Assembly (NCBI GenBank): GCA_044221315.1
Contig: JBGAPK010000001.1
Coordinates: forward strand, 165,943-229,942
Direction of reading: 5' to 3'
DNA: 64,000 bases
DNA from: JAFEBO01 sp044221315
Lineage (GTDB): Bacteria; Planctomycetota; Phycisphaerae; Phycisphaerales; UBA1924
This document shows positions 33,393 to 42,585 of the stretch, in pieces. Every line of letters begins with the position of its first letter. The stretch's first letter is position 1. The translations under genes and the position numbers were made by a program. The notes below the pieces were generated by a model. It ran no database searches. It had not been told where the DNA came from and worked only from the letters and a program-made list of their open reading frames with translations.

Positions 33393-34619
33393 ATGGCCAC
33401 GGACCTTCCTCGTGTCTTCCTCTCCCTCGCTCTGACCTGCGTCCCCGCGCTCGCCCAAGTCACGCCACAAACTGGCATTCCTGCGTCCGGCGCGACTCGC
33501 TCCGAAGTCTATTTCCCACCCGCCGCCGGCCAGTGGCAGCACCGCAAGCCTTCCGAACTCGGCATGGACGATGGCGCCATCGCTGCGGCCATAGTTTGGG
33601 CGCAAACTCAGGAAACCGACTGGCCCAAGGACTTTTCCAAGCAAGAAGAGACTTTCGGCAAGCCTCTCGGCCCGCTTCCCACAACCCGCGCCTCCACGAA
33701 CGGCGTCATCATCAAGAACGGCTACATCATCGCCGAGTTCGGCGAAACCACCGCCGTCGATCCTACCTACAGCGTTGCGAAGAGTTACCTCTCCACCATC
33801 CTCGGCCTCGCCATCGACCGCGGCATGATCAAATCGATCACCGACCCGGTCGCCGACTCCATCCACGACGGTGGGTACGACCCCGCACTCTCTCCGCACA
33901 ACCACAAGGTCACCTGGCAGAACCACGCCACCCAGACCAGCGAGTGGCAAGGTGACATGTTCGGAAAGTCCGACACGTTTCTCGGAGTCGAGCAGTACGG
34001 CAAAGGGGCGATGAAGCCGCGGGAGATCCGGGAACCCGGCACCTACTTCGAATACAACGACGTCCGCATCAACCGCTTCTCGCTCTCGCTTCTGCGCGTC
34101 TGGAAGCGGCCTCTCCCGGATGTGCTGAAGACCGAGATCATGGACCCGATCGGCGCATCGTCCACCTGGAAGTGGGTTCCCTACGACAACGCAACGGTCC
34201 AAATCGAAGACCCCGCGGGCAAAGTCGTTCCGATGCCGTCGGTCAGCGGCGGCACGCGCTGGGGCGGCGGTCTCTGGATCAGCACGTTGGATCATGCTCG
34301 CTTCGGCTTGCTCGTTTGCCGCAAAGGAAATTGGGACGGAAAACAAATCGTCTCGAAGGAGTGGCTCCGCGCCGCGACGCGTCCTCACCCCGAACTCGCC
34401 GGCGCCAAGCCCGACTACGGCTACCTCTGGTGGCTCAACACCGAGGGAGCATGGCCGGCGGCGCCGAAATCGTCGTTCGCGGCGATCGGCGCCGGGAGCA
34501 ACACGATCTGGATCGATCCGGAGCACGATCTCGTCGTCGTCTGGCGCTGGCACAAGGGCGGTGATACCCAAGCGGAGTTCTACAAGAAGATTCTCGGTGC
34601 AATCGTGCCGCCCAAATAG
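33393..34619 (+). CDS. Exported serine hydrolase, class C beta-lactamase fold
   Basis: ATG 33393 opens a signal peptide (RVFLSLALTCVPALAQ). The nucleophile motif SxxK is SVAK in TYSVAKSYLS, the Tyr motif YxN is YND in FEYNDVRIN, and a late block WWLNTEGAW precedes GAGSNTIWIDPEHDLVVV. These fit the beta-lactamase/transpeptidase-like family of esterases and peptidases. It need not act on beta-lactams. TACACT at 33381-33386 lies six bases before the ATG with no Shine-Dalgarno. It sits between two kinase genes; whether it depends on them is unknown. Confidence 0.82.
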   Translation: MATDLPRVFLSLALTCVPALAQVTPQTGIPASGATRSEVYFPPAAGQWQHRKPSELGMDDGAIAAAIVWAQTQETDWPKDFSKQEETFGKPLGPLPTTRASTNGVIIKNGYIIAEFGETTAVDPTYSVAKSYLSTILGLAIDRGMIKSITDPVADSIHDGGYDPALSPHNHKVTWQNHATQTSEWQGDMFGKSDTFLGVEQYGKGAMKPREIREPGTYFEYNDVRINRFSLSLLRVWKRPLPDVLKTEIMDPIGASSTWKWVPYDNATVQIEDPAGKVVPMPSVSGGTRWGGGLWISTLDHARFGLLVCRKGNWDGKQIVSKEWLRAATRPHPELAGAKPDYGYLWWLNTEGAWPAAPKSSFAAIGAGSNTIWIDPEHDLVVVWRWHKGGDTQAEFYKKILGAIVPPK

Positions 34620-34670
34620 TCGACTGTCGAAGCGGACGGTTTCCGCGGCATTCCTGCTATTCTCTTCGCA

Positions 34671-37406
34671 GTGATCTCACCCGGCACTTCCATCGGTCCG
34701 TATTCCATCCAGCGCCAACTGGGTGCCGGCGGCATGGGCGTCGTGTACCTCGCAACGGATACTCGCCTCGACCGCGCCGTCGCGATCAAAGCCCTGCCCG
34801 CTCATCTCGCGGAAAGCGCCGACCGGCTCTCCCGCTTCCAGCGCGAGGCCAAGCTTCTCGCCTCGCTCAATCATCCGAACGTCGCCGCGATCTACGGCAT
34901 CGAAGAACTCGATGGGCACCGATTCCTCGTTCTGGAACTCGTCGAAGGAGAGACGCTCTCCGATCGACTGAAGCGCGGGCCGATCCCGGTTCACGAGGCC
35001 CTGCGTCTCGCGGCACAGATCGCCGAGGCTCTCGAAGCGGCGCACGAAAAAGGCATCATCCACCGCGACCTCAAGCCCGGAAACGTCATGGAGACGCCCG
35101 AGGGCAAGGTCAAGGTGCTCGATTTCGGTCTCGCACGCACGGCGGACGGGGTGCCGAGTTCGTCGGGGATCAACGCGGCACGGCCGGACTCGCCCACGAT
35201 CACCACTCCGCATCCGGCGCACAGCCCCACCATCGCCGGCGTCATCATGGGCACCGCCGGGTACATGTCCCCCGAGCAGGCCCGCGGCAAGCCCGTTGAC
35301 AAACGCTCCGACATTTTCTCCTTCGGCTGCGTGCTGTACGAGATGCTCGCGGGCTCCGGGCCTTTTCCCGGCGAGACGGTGACGGACTCGCTCGGCGCAA
35401 TCGTGCACAAGGACCCGGATTGGGAGCTGCTGCCGGCGGGCGTGCCGCACAGAGTTCGGGAGTTGCTGGCGGGCTGCCTCGCCAAGGACCGTACTCGTCG
35501 GCTGCGCGACATCGGCGATGCGCGGCTCGAACTCGAACGGGCGCTTTCCGGAAAAGACCTGGGCACGGAAGACGCGGGCACAAAGTCTCGTTGGGCGCCT
35601 TCACTCGCCGGGGCCGTGCTCGTCACGGCGCTGATTGCCGCTTCCGGCGCCTGGATTGTTGCTTCGCGACGGGTGGTTCCAGCCACAACCAACACTGAAC
35701 CGAATCTCCGCCTCGTTATCCCTTCACGCACCGACGCCTACAGCCAGGCCCAGCATCCGGTCATCGCGCCCGACGGACGCTCCGTCGCCTTTGTCGCCAA
35801 GAACCTCGCGCGAAACGCCTTCTCGCTCTGGGTCCGACCCCTCGACTCCTTCGAGTCCCGGCCAATCCCCGAGACCGACGGCGCGTCCAACGTCTTCTGG
35901 TCGCCCGACAGCCAGTCCATCGCCTTCCACGCCGACAGCAAGCTCTGGGCCACCGAGATCGCCGGCGGCTCGCGCCGCCTTCTCGCCACGCTTCCCGGAA
36001 ACTACGGCGCCCACTGGGCGCCCGACGGTTCGATCCTCATCACCAGCATCAGCGGCGAATCGCACGTTCTCCGCGTCACCAACTCCAGCGGCGTCCCCGA
36101 GCAACTGACCACCATCGACCCGAAATCCACCGAAAAGGTCCATTGCTGGCCGCGGATGCTCCCCGATCGCCAGCACTACCTCTACGTCGGCGTCGACTTT
36201 GACCCCAACAGCGAGGTCCGCATCGGCCGCCTCTACGCCGGCCGCCTCGGATCAACCGAGCGCTCGCTCGTCGGCAACATCATTTCCCAGGCGTGGTACG
36301 CCGACGCCGGTCGCCTCGTCTTTGTCGAGGACGGCGCGATCAAGTCGGTGCCGTTCGACCTTGCTTCACTCAAGATCACCGGCGACGCAACCACCATCGC
36401 CGACGGTGCGTTCTTCTTCAAGGAGTACGGCTACTCCAGCCTCAGCGCCGCCGACAACGGGACCATCGCCTTCACCGCCCCCGAGGAAGACCATTTCCTC
36501 GTCTGGTTCGACAGCGAAGGTCGCCGCGTCGGCACGCTCGGGTCCAAGGGTTTGTACGACGCCCCGCGCATCTCACGCGACGGCTCCCAGGTCGCGCTCG
36601 CCGTGGTGAATCGTCGCACCGGGGTGAGCGACCTTTGGCTCTACGGCGTCAACCGCCCGACCGCCACCCGCATCACCACCGACGCCCGCGAAGAAACCCG
36701 GCCCGTCTGGAGCCCCGACGGTTCCCGCCTCTTCTTCTCCTGGGACCGCAGCGAAGCGCCCCGCGTCTACACCTTGCGCTCCGACGGCAGCGGCCCCATC
36801 GACGAGGTCTACGGCGAAGGCAGCGACGGAGGCGTCTGGTACGCCGACGACGTTTCGCCCGACGGATCGACGCTCATCGTCAGCGGAAACGTCCCCAAAC
36901 TCAGCCGCGAACTGCGCCTCGTGCCGCTCAAGTCCAAGGGCGAGACCGTCCCCTTCATGAGTAGCCCCGCCAACGAAGGAAACGCCCGATTCTCCCCGAA
37001 AGGCGACCACGTTGTGTTCATTTCCACGTCCTCCGGACGCCGCGAGGTTTACATCACGCCCTTCCCCGGCCCCGGCCCCAAGATCCAGATCTCCGACGGT
37101 GGCGGATGGAACCCCGTCTGGTCCGCGGCCGGCGATCGCGTGTTCTACCTCAAGGACATCGACGCCGACCCGTCCCGCCACTCCCCCGCTTCCCGCGCGA
37201 TCATGACCGTCGATCTCGAATCCGCCGCCGCGTTCAAGTCTCCCCCCAAGCCCCGCCTCGTCTTCGAGACCACCGAAGTCATCAGCGAGTTCGACATCGC
37301 CCCCGACGGCAAGCGATTCCTCGCCATCGTGAACTCACCCGATACCCCGCCAATCCGAATTATCCAAAACGCCGTCGCGAGCCCCGGCTCCCGCACGCGC
37401 CGTTAG
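34671..37406 (+). CDS. Membrane Ser/Thr kinase with WD40/TolB-like propeller (copy 3)
   Basis: This is the third paralogue, 911 residues. It has GAGGMGVVY, VAIKALP, HRDLKPGN, and MGTAGYMSPEQARGKPVDKR shared word for word with copies 1 and 2. The membrane helix is AGAVLVTALIAASGAWIVA. The propeller has FWSPDSQSIAFHADS, VWSPDGSRLFFSWD and RFSPKGDHVVFIST. GTG at 34671 stands seven bases after the extended -10 TGC-TATTCT, so it probably has its own leaderless promoter. It is convergent with rsmH, 24 bases away. Confidence 0.9.
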   Translation: MISPGTSIGPYSIQRQLGAGGMGVVYLATDTRLDRAVAIKALPAHLAESADRLSRFQREAKLLASLNHPNVAAIYGIEELDGHRFLVLELVEGETLSDRLKRGPIPVHEALRLAAQIAEALEAAHEKGIIHRDLKPGNVMETPEGKVKVLDFGLARTADGVPSSSGINAARPDSPTITTPHPAHSPTIAGVIMGTAGYMSPEQARGKPVDKRSDIFSFGCVLYEMLAGSGPFPGETVTDSLGAIVHKDPDWELLPAGVPHRVRELLAGCLAKDRTRRLRDIGDARLELERALSGKDLGTEDAGTKSRWAPSLAGAVLVTALIAASGAWIVASRRVVPATTNTEPNLRLVIPSRTDAYSQAQHPVIAPDGRSVAFVAKNLARNAFSLWVRPLDSFESRPIPETDGASNVFWSPDSQSIAFHADSKLWATEIAGGSRRLLATLPGNYGAHWAPDGSILITSISGESHVLRVTNSSGVPEQLTTIDPKSTEKVHCWPRMLPDRQHYLYVGVDFDPNSEVRIGRLYAGRLGSTERSLVGNIISQAWYADAGRLVFVEDGAIKSVPFDLASLKITGDATTIADGAFFFKEYGYSSLSAADNGTIAFTAPEEDHFLVWFDSEGRRVGTLGSKGLYDAPRISRDGSQVALAVVNRRTGVSDLWLYGVNRPTATRITTDAREETRPVWSPDGSRLFFSWDRSEAPRVYTLRSDGSGPIDEVYGEGSDGGVWYADDVSPDGSTLIVSGNVPKLSRELRLVPLKSKGETVPFMSSPANEGNARFSPKGDHVVFISTSSGRREVYITPFPGPGPKIQISDGGGWNPVWSAAGDRVFYLKDIDADPSRHSPASRAIMTVDLESAAAFKSPPKPRLVFETTEVISEFDIAPDGKRFLAIVNSPDTPPIRIIQNAVASPGSRTRR

Positions 37407-37430
37407 CCAGCGAGCGCGGAACATCCCCGC

Positions 37431-38357
37431 TCACGCCTTCCGCGCCCACCGCAACTTCGCCGAACTCGCACGCGGATTGGCTCTCTTCTCCGCCTCGTCC
37501 GCCACAATCGGATCTCGACCGTCGGCGGAATAGACACCGGCTCGGAAGAGGTCGCGGAAGTTGTGCTTGACGGGTCGGTCTTCGCCGCTGTGGAAGGTGA
37601 TGATCGCCGCCATGCCGCCGGGCTTCAGAATCCGCGGCAGAGCGTCCAGCAGTGCGTCGAGATTGGACAGTTCGTGGTTCACCATGATCCGCAGCGCCTG
37701 GAACGTCCGGGCGGCGGGGTGGAGCTTGGCGCCCATGCCGCGCTCGATGGTGAAGTCGCGGGCTTCGCAGACGATTGCCATCAACTGCTCGGTGCGGGTG
37801 ATGGGTTGCGCCGAGCGGCGTTTGACGACGAGCCGGGCGATCTTCTTGGCGTCTTCCTCATCGCCGAGTTCGAAGAGAGCGTCGGCGAGGTCCTGCTCGC
37901 TCATTCGGTTGATGATCTCAGACGCGGGCTCGCCGCGGGTTGGGTCCATTCGCATGTCGAGCGGGCCCGGCTTGCGGTAAGAGAAGCCGCGCTCGGGGGT
38001 GTCGATCTGGGTGCTGGCAATGCCGATGTCGGCGAGAACGCCGTCCACGGTGCCCGGAGCGATTCCCAGCTCCGCCAGGACTTTCTCGATGCTGGCGAAA
38101 TTGTCGTGCACGATGTCGAAGCGCACCGTTCCCTCGCGGCCCTTTACTTTCTGCAATTGCACGCGGGCCTCGATGATGTTGGCCGGATCGAAGTCGAAGG
38201 CGATGAGGCGGCCGTCGGGCTTGATGCGCTCGAGGATCGCGGCGGAATGGCCACCGAGACCGAGGGTGCAATCGATGATGGTCTGGCCGGGCTTGGGGTC
38301 GAGGACTTCGAGGACCTGCTTGAGGAGGACGGGGATGTGGGGCTTGTCCTTCTTCAT
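37431..38357 (-). CDS. rsmH: 16S rRNA m4C1402 methyltransferase
   Basis: RsmH methylates N4 of C1402 in the ribosomal P site. The 308-residue protein has HIPVLLKQVLEVLDPKPG, the SAM loop DCTLGLGGHSAAILER, the specific DGVLADIGIASTQIDTPERG and late AAIITFHSGEDRPVKHNF. In most bacteria rsmH sits in the mraZ-rsmH-ftsL-ftsI wall/division cluster. Here it is flanked by a kinase and an acetyltransferase, so the cluster is absent or broken, as is common in planctomycetes. Confidence 0.95.
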   Translation of the reverse strand: MKKDKPHIPVLLKQVLEVLDPKPGQTIIDCTLGLGGHSAAILERIKPDGRLIAFDFDPANIIEARVQLQKVKGREGTVRFDIVHDNFASIEKVLAELGIAPGTVDGVLADIGIASTQIDTPERGFSYRKPGPLDMRMDPTRGEPASEIINRMSEQDLADALFELGDEEDAKKIARLVVKRRSAQPITRTEQLMAIVCEARDFTIERGMGAKLHPAARTFQALRIMVNHELSNLDALLDALPRILKPGGMAAIITFHSGEDRPVKHNFRDLFRAGVYSADGRDPIVADEAEKRANPRASSAKLRWARKA

Positions 38358-38478
38358 GATGCCGCTGGAGCCGACCCAAAGCGCCGGGGATGGTAACGAT
38401 TCGGTGAAAGAGGTTCTCTACTGATATCTAATCGTCATTCAATTTCCGGACTCTGGGCTCCCCGAATCACTTCACCAC

Positions 38479-39306
38479 ATGCCACATTTCCCACGGAGGC
38501 TCCTCATCACTCTCGATTCGTACTTCTCCCGCATCGGCTACACCGGCTCAACCGAGCCGGCGCTTGAAACACTGCGCGCCATTCAGCTCCACCACGTCAC
38601 CTCGATCCCCTTCGAGAATTTCGACGTCCTTCTCGGCCGCGGCATCGCGCTGGAAATCGAGTCCATCGAGCGCAAGCTGGTCACCGACCGGCGGGGCGGC
38701 TATTGTTTCGAGCAGAACGGTCTCCTGCTTCACGTGCTGCAGACTCTCGGCTTCAAGGTCACGCCCATCTCGGCCCGCGTGCGGCTCGACCGCACCCGCG
38801 ATGTCATGCCGCCCCGCACGCACCTCTTCCTCCGCGTTGAGATTGACGGCGTGCCGTGGATGGCGGACGTGGGAGTCGGAAGCATGAGCCTTACGACGCC
38901 GATCCGGTTCGACTTGGACGAGGAACAACCCACGCTCCACGAACCGCGACGGGTCACACGCGAGGGGAATCGCTTCTTTCACCAGGCAAAGCTCGGCGGC
39001 AACTGGATCGACGTGCACGAGTTCACGGGCGAAGAGATGTATCCGATCGACCGCGACCTGGGAAACTGGTGGACGAGCACCAACCCGAATTCAAAGTTCA
39101 GGCAGAACATCATGGCCTCCCGGGCCAACGCGGACGGCACGCGGTACGCGATTCAGAACCGCGAGTTCACGCACCGCCGGGCGAGCGACGGGGCGCACCT
39201 GGCCTCCGAGACAATTTCGACAACCGAACGACTGCTCGAGTTGCTCCGGGTGAACTTCGGTCTTCATTTCGCGGCGGATACCAAATTCGGTCCGTACGGA
39301 TTGTAA
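38479..39306 (+). CDS. nat: Arylamine N-acetyltransferase
   Basis: NAT enzymes move acetyl groups from acetyl-CoA to aromatic amines through a Cys-His-Asp triad. Here Cys76 (RRGGYCFEQN), His115 (PPRTHLFLRV) and Asp130 (PWMADVGVGS) are all in place. The N-terminal SIPFENFDVLLGRG is also family-typical. The length, 275 residues, is normal. No lipid or export signal is present, so it is cytoplasmic. No Shine-Dalgarno is evident. Confidence 0.93.
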   Translation: MPHFPRRLLITLDSYFSRIGYTGSTEPALETLRAIQLHHVTSIPFENFDVLLGRGIALEIESIERKLVTDRRGGYCFEQNGLLLHVLQTLGFKVTPISARVRLDRTRDVMPPRTHLFLRVEIDGVPWMADVGVGSMSLTTPIRFDLDEEQPTLHEPRRVTREGNRFFHQAKLGGNWIDVHEFTGEEMYPIDRDLGNWWTSTNPNSKFRQNIMASRANADGTRYAIQNREFTHRRASDGAHLASETISTTERLLELLRVNFGLHFAADTKFGPYGL

Positions 39307-39619
39307 AATCTCGCCGGATCAACGTGCGCCTCCTCGCCGACAGTCTCCCCGGAGGACCACTTTCCATAGCCTTCCGGTCTGGCTGCCGGTATGCTCAAGT
39401 CTCTCGGGGGACTTCTCGTCCGCGGCGGCACCGGGCGCACCGTCTCGATCGTCGTGCTCGCTGACGTTTTGTGAACCCAATTTCATTACGAATCCACAGC
39501 GTGCGGCGGAGGGCCTCCCACACTCTGTTTCGTTTACCGTTGCACTCCGCGTTCGTATCGAACGCGAATGCGCCACGGAGGCTTTGATAACTACGCAGTA
39601 CCGATTGGTTTACCGTGCG
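39307..39619. other. Intergenic region with 19-base palindrome
   Basis: No gene is supported here. CGCGTTCG-TAT-CGAACGCG at 39548-39566 is a perfect inverted repeat with 8-base arms. It lies about 50 bases before the lipoprotein gene and could be an operator. A CACGGAG motif follows at 39575. Confidence 0.6.
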
Positions 39620-40483
39620 ATGTCGGCGCCTGCCGTGCTTGCTGTTTCGGCCATGCTGCTGATCGGCCTGAACGGTTGCGCGAGCGAGCCGGTGGGGCAT
39701 ATAAAGACCACAACCAACACAACGACCAACACTCCGACCGAGAAGACGACCGTCACCGAAACCCACGAGAAGGACACGACAATCGCGCCCAAGAAGCCAA
39801 ACGGCTCTGCGGCCGCGAGAACGGACTTCTCCATTTGGGAAGGAACGACCCATGCCCTCATCCCGCATCCGCACTGCTCTTCGCCTGACACTTGCCGGAA
39901 CTCTCGCCTTCACCCCGTTGATGCTCGCGGCGTGCGATCGGACCGTGCAGTTGAGCCAGACCACAACAACGAAGCCGACCGAAATGCCCGAGGGAACCAA
40001 GAAAACCACCGAGACTACAAAGAAGACGGTGGAAACCGAGAAGAAATAGCGCTCCCTGATCGAGCGTCGTTCGTGAGGATGGGCCGCCCGCAGTCGCTCA
40101 CGCCGGCGGCCCATGTTTTTTCTCGAATTTGCGCGTGGCCGGTCGTTCGCCTGACTCCGATTCCGCATTCAATTGCAGGAAGGAACACGATCCGCCGCAG
40201 CGACCTCTCCATCACAAGCGATGAACCGCCCAGTTCTCATTGTCGGCGCCGGACCCACCGGGCTTGTCCTTGCGCTCTGGTTGCGGCAATTCAACATCCC
40301 GTTCCGCATCATCGACAAACTCCCGGGCCCGGGACTTGCCTCGCGGGCCATGGTTATCCAGGCGCGCACGCTGGAGTTTTACCGGCAGATCGACTTCGCG
40401 GACACGGTGATCGCGGCCGGGATCAAGATGCGCGGCATACGCCTTCGCGAGGCGGGCCGGCGGATCGCCGGATTCCAGTTTGA
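39620..40483 (+). CDS. Small Thr-rich lipoprotein, reading frame overruns its neighbours
   Basis: The first 65 residues look genuine: a lipoprotein signal (PAVLAVSAMLLIGLNGC) with Cys at the lipobox, then TTTNTTTNTPTEKTTVTETH. This resembles the tail of the next lipoprotein. From about 39830 on the frame continues without stop through the whole next gene and 260 bases into the monooxygenase, where the text is out-of-frame noise. The likely cause is a lost stop or a frameshift near 39800-39850. ATG 39620 is used as start; TTG 39584 is possible. Confidence 0.35.
   Translation: MSAPAVLAVSAMLLIGLNGCASEPVGHIKTTTNTTTNTPTEKTTVTETHEKDTTIAPKKPNGSAAARTDFSIWEGTTHALIPHPHCSSPDTCRNSRLHPVDARGVRSDRAVEPDHNNEADRNARGNQENHRDYKEDGGNREEIALPDRASFVRMGRPQSLTPAAHVFSRICAWPVVRLTPIPHSIAGRNTIRRSDLSITSDEPPSSHCRRRTHRACPCALVAAIQHPVPHHRQTPGPGTCLAGHGYPGAHAGVLPADRLRGHGDRGRDQDARHTPSRGGPADRRIPV
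39852..40049 (+). CDS. Small Thr/Lys-rich lipoprotein
   Basis: The 65-residue precursor has a signal peptide (RLTLAGTLAFTPLMLAAC) with lipobox LAAC, so the mature chain is about 38 residues: polar, Thr/Lys/Glu-rich (TTTTKPTE...KKTTETTKKTVETEKK). GGAAGG lies eight bases before the ATG. It looks like a partial duplicate of the upstream lipoprotein. A short charged lipopeptide of this sort could coat or space the membrane surface; no family is recognised. Confidence 0.6.
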   Translation: MPSSRIRTALRLTLAGTLAFTPLMLAACDRTVQLSQTTTTKPTEMPEGTKKTTETTKKTVETEKK

Positions 40484-41741
40484 TGAGATCGGCGACGATC
40501 TCAGCCCGTATCCGTTCGTGCTGAGCCTGCCGCAGGACGATCACGAGCACCTGCTCGTTGAGCGGCTTCGCTCCATGGGGGTTCAAGTCGAATGGAACAC
40601 TGAACTGACAGGGTTTGTCGATCACGGATCGCACGTCAGCGCGACGCTGCGTGCAGGATCCGCCGAATCGACGGACGATTTCCGGTTCCTCTGCGGCTGC
40701 GACGGCGCGCGCAGCACGGTGCGGCAGGCTCTCGATCTCGGCTTCCCGGGCGGCACGTACAACGAGGTGTTCTTTGTCACCGACGTGCAGGCCCGGGGTC
40801 TGGAATTCGACGACAGCGTCAATATCTCTCTGACCAAGGGGACGTTCATCGTCGCCTTTCCGGTTCGCTCGAAGGGCTCGTTCCGGTTCATCGGGGTCGT
40901 GCCGCCGGAACACAGGGACCCGCTGCACGCCACGTTTGAGGACATCCGCCCGGTCATCAAGTCGCAATTGAACGCGGACGTGGAGACTGTGAATTGGTTT
41001 TCCGCGTACCGGGTGCATCATCGCGTTGCGCAGCACTTCCGCGCCGGCAACGTCTTTCTCGCCGGGGACGCGTGCCACATCCACAGCCCGGCGGGCGGGC
41101 AGGGGATGAACACGGGGATTGGGGATGCGGTGAACCTCGCGTGGAAACTCGCGGCGGTGCTTGAGAATCGCGCGGATGCCGCAATCATCGATTCCTACGA
41201 ATCCGAGCGCATCGCCTTTGCCCGCACTCTTGTCGAAACCACCGATCGCATCTTTCAAGCGGTGGTCGGGGCGGGTCCGGGTTCGGCGTTGGTACGCTCG
41301 GTGCTCGTGCCCTACATCATGCCGCTGGTGCTCCGAGCGCGGGCCGTTCGACGTGCGCAGTTCCGCCTCATTTCGCAGACGCGACTCCGCTACCCGCAGA
41401 GCGCGCTCAGCCACGGGCGCGCGGGCACACTTCGCGGCGGCGATCGGTTGCCGTGGCTGGCGAACCAGAACAACTTCGCGCCGCTGCGGTCGCTCGATTG
41501 GCAGGTGCATGTGTACGGCGAGGCATCCGACGAATTGCGTGCCGTCGCCGATGCCCATCGCATTCCACTGATTCAATTTCGCAGCGACCAAGCCGCGATC
41601 GCCGCCGGCATTCCAAGGGACGCTGCGCTGCTCGTTCGCCCCGACGGGTACATCGCCGTTGTCGCGACTTCGCAGACTTCGGGCTCGCTCGCGGCGTTCC
41701 TCCACCAGTGGCACATCGCGCCGCGCCTCACGCCCGACTGA
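40221..41741 (+). CDS. FAD-dependent aromatic-ring-type monooxygenase
   Basis: The 506-residue flavoprotein starts with the dinucleotide motif VLIVGAGPTGLVLAL (residues 5-19), has the DG motif FLCGCDGARSTVRQAL and the second FAD motif GDACHIHSPAGGQGMNTGIG. These define the PheA/TfdB/UbiH-like group that hydroxylates aromatic or polyketide substrates with NAD(P)H. The C-terminal 100 residues have the thioredoxin-like fold of the PheA type. An open frame runs back to 40173, but ATG 40221 starts exactly before the first strand. Substrate is unknown; no pathway genes are adjacent. Confidence 0.85.
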   Translation: MNRPVLIVGAGPTGLVLALWLRQFNIPFRIIDKLPGPGLASRAMVIQARTLEFYRQIDFADTVIAAGIKMRGIRLREAGRRIAGFQFDEIGDDLSPYPFVLSLPQDDHEHLLVERLRSMGVQVEWNTELTGFVDHGSHVSATLRAGSAESTDDFRFLCGCDGARSTVRQALDLGFPGGTYNEVFFVTDVQARGLEFDDSVNISLTKGTFIVAFPVRSKGSFRFIGVVPPEHRDPLHATFEDIRPVIKSQLNADVETVNWFSAYRVHHRVAQHFRAGNVFLAGDACHIHSPAGGQGMNTGIGDAVNLAWKLAAVLENRADAAIIDSYESERIAFARTLVETTDRIFQAVVGAGPGSALVRSVLVPYIMPLVLRARAVRRAQFRLISQTRLRYPQSALSHGRAGTLRGGDRLPWLANQNNFAPLRSLDWQVHVYGEASDELRAVADAHRIPLIQFRSDQAAIAAGIPRDAALLVRPDGYIAVVATSQTSGSLAAFLHQWHIAPRLTPD

Positions 41742-41871
41742 GTTCACGGCGCGGTGGACCGACATGCGAACGCGAACCACTGCCCACCGGGCTTTGCGAA
41801 GGTCTAATGGTCGTCCCACGGGCATCCGCTCGATCCTCCGGACCAGTTCGCAAACGCGGTATGCTGCACAA

Positions 41872-42567
41872 ATGTTGAAGCAACTCACGCTCCTCGCGTT
41901 TCTCGGCGCCGACCTTGCCGCGTGCCATCAGAATTCCAACGCCATCGTGGACGACAAGAACGCGCCCGACGCCAATGTGGTCACGGTCCTCATGGCCACC
42001 ACAAAGGGCGATATCACCCTTGAACTCGACCCCGTTCACGCGCCGCTCAGCACCGCCAGCTTCCTCGGCCACGCCCGGGCCGGCCACTACGACAACACCG
42101 TCTTCCAGCGCGTCATTCCAAACTTTGTGATTCAAGGAGGCGGATGGACGATCGACCCCTCGGTCCCCGGCGGCCTGCGCGATAACGCCAAGCGCGATGC
42201 CGACGCCGGCCACCCCGACGTCACAATCAAGAACGAATGGCAGAACGGCCTGAAGAACGTCAAGGGCACGATCGCGCTCGGGCGCGAGAAAGACCCGGAC
42301 TCGGCCTCGCGTGAGTTCTACATAAACGTGCAGGACAACCCGAAACTGGATGTGCCGCGCGAGGTTGCGGGCGGGGCGGGGTATGCGGTGTTCGGGCGCG
42401 TGGTGGACGGGTGGGACGTGGTGGAAAAGATCCGGTGGGGAAAGACGCAACCGCGCCCGGATATCAAAGTCGACGACGGGAGCATGGAGAACGTGCCGCT
42501 GGACCTTGTGGTGGTGATCACTGTCCGAGAGATTGCAACGACGCGCCCGACCCGCGCGAGTCAGTGA
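41872..42567 (+). CDS. Cyclophilin-type peptidyl-prolyl isomerase, lipoprotein
   Basis: The signal peptide ends in LAAC, giving a lipid-anchored periplasmic protein. The cyclophilin core is visible as TTKGDITLELDPVHAPLSTASFLG, YDNTVFQRVIPNFVIQGGG, KGTIALGREKDPDSASREFYINV and GYAVFGRVVDGWDVVEKI. The Arg of FQRVI and the downstream F-x-I block are the usual catalytic surface. It assists folding of exported proteins. TATGCT (41860-41865) is six bases before the ATG, with no Shine-Dalgarno. The gene ends 18 bases before the convergent transporter. Confidence 0.9.
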   Translation: MLKQLTLLAFLGADLAACHQNSNAIVDDKNAPDANVVTVLMATTKGDITLELDPVHAPLSTASFLGHARAGHYDNTVFQRVIPNFVIQGGGWTIDPSVPGGLRDNAKRDADAGHPDVTIKNEWQNGLKNVKGTIALGREKDPDSASREFYINVQDNPKLDVPREVAGGAGYAVFGRVVDGWDVVEKIRWGKTQPRPDIKVDDGSMENVPLDLVVVITVREIATTRPTRASQ

Positions 42568-42585
42568 TTGCCGGCAGCATTCCGT

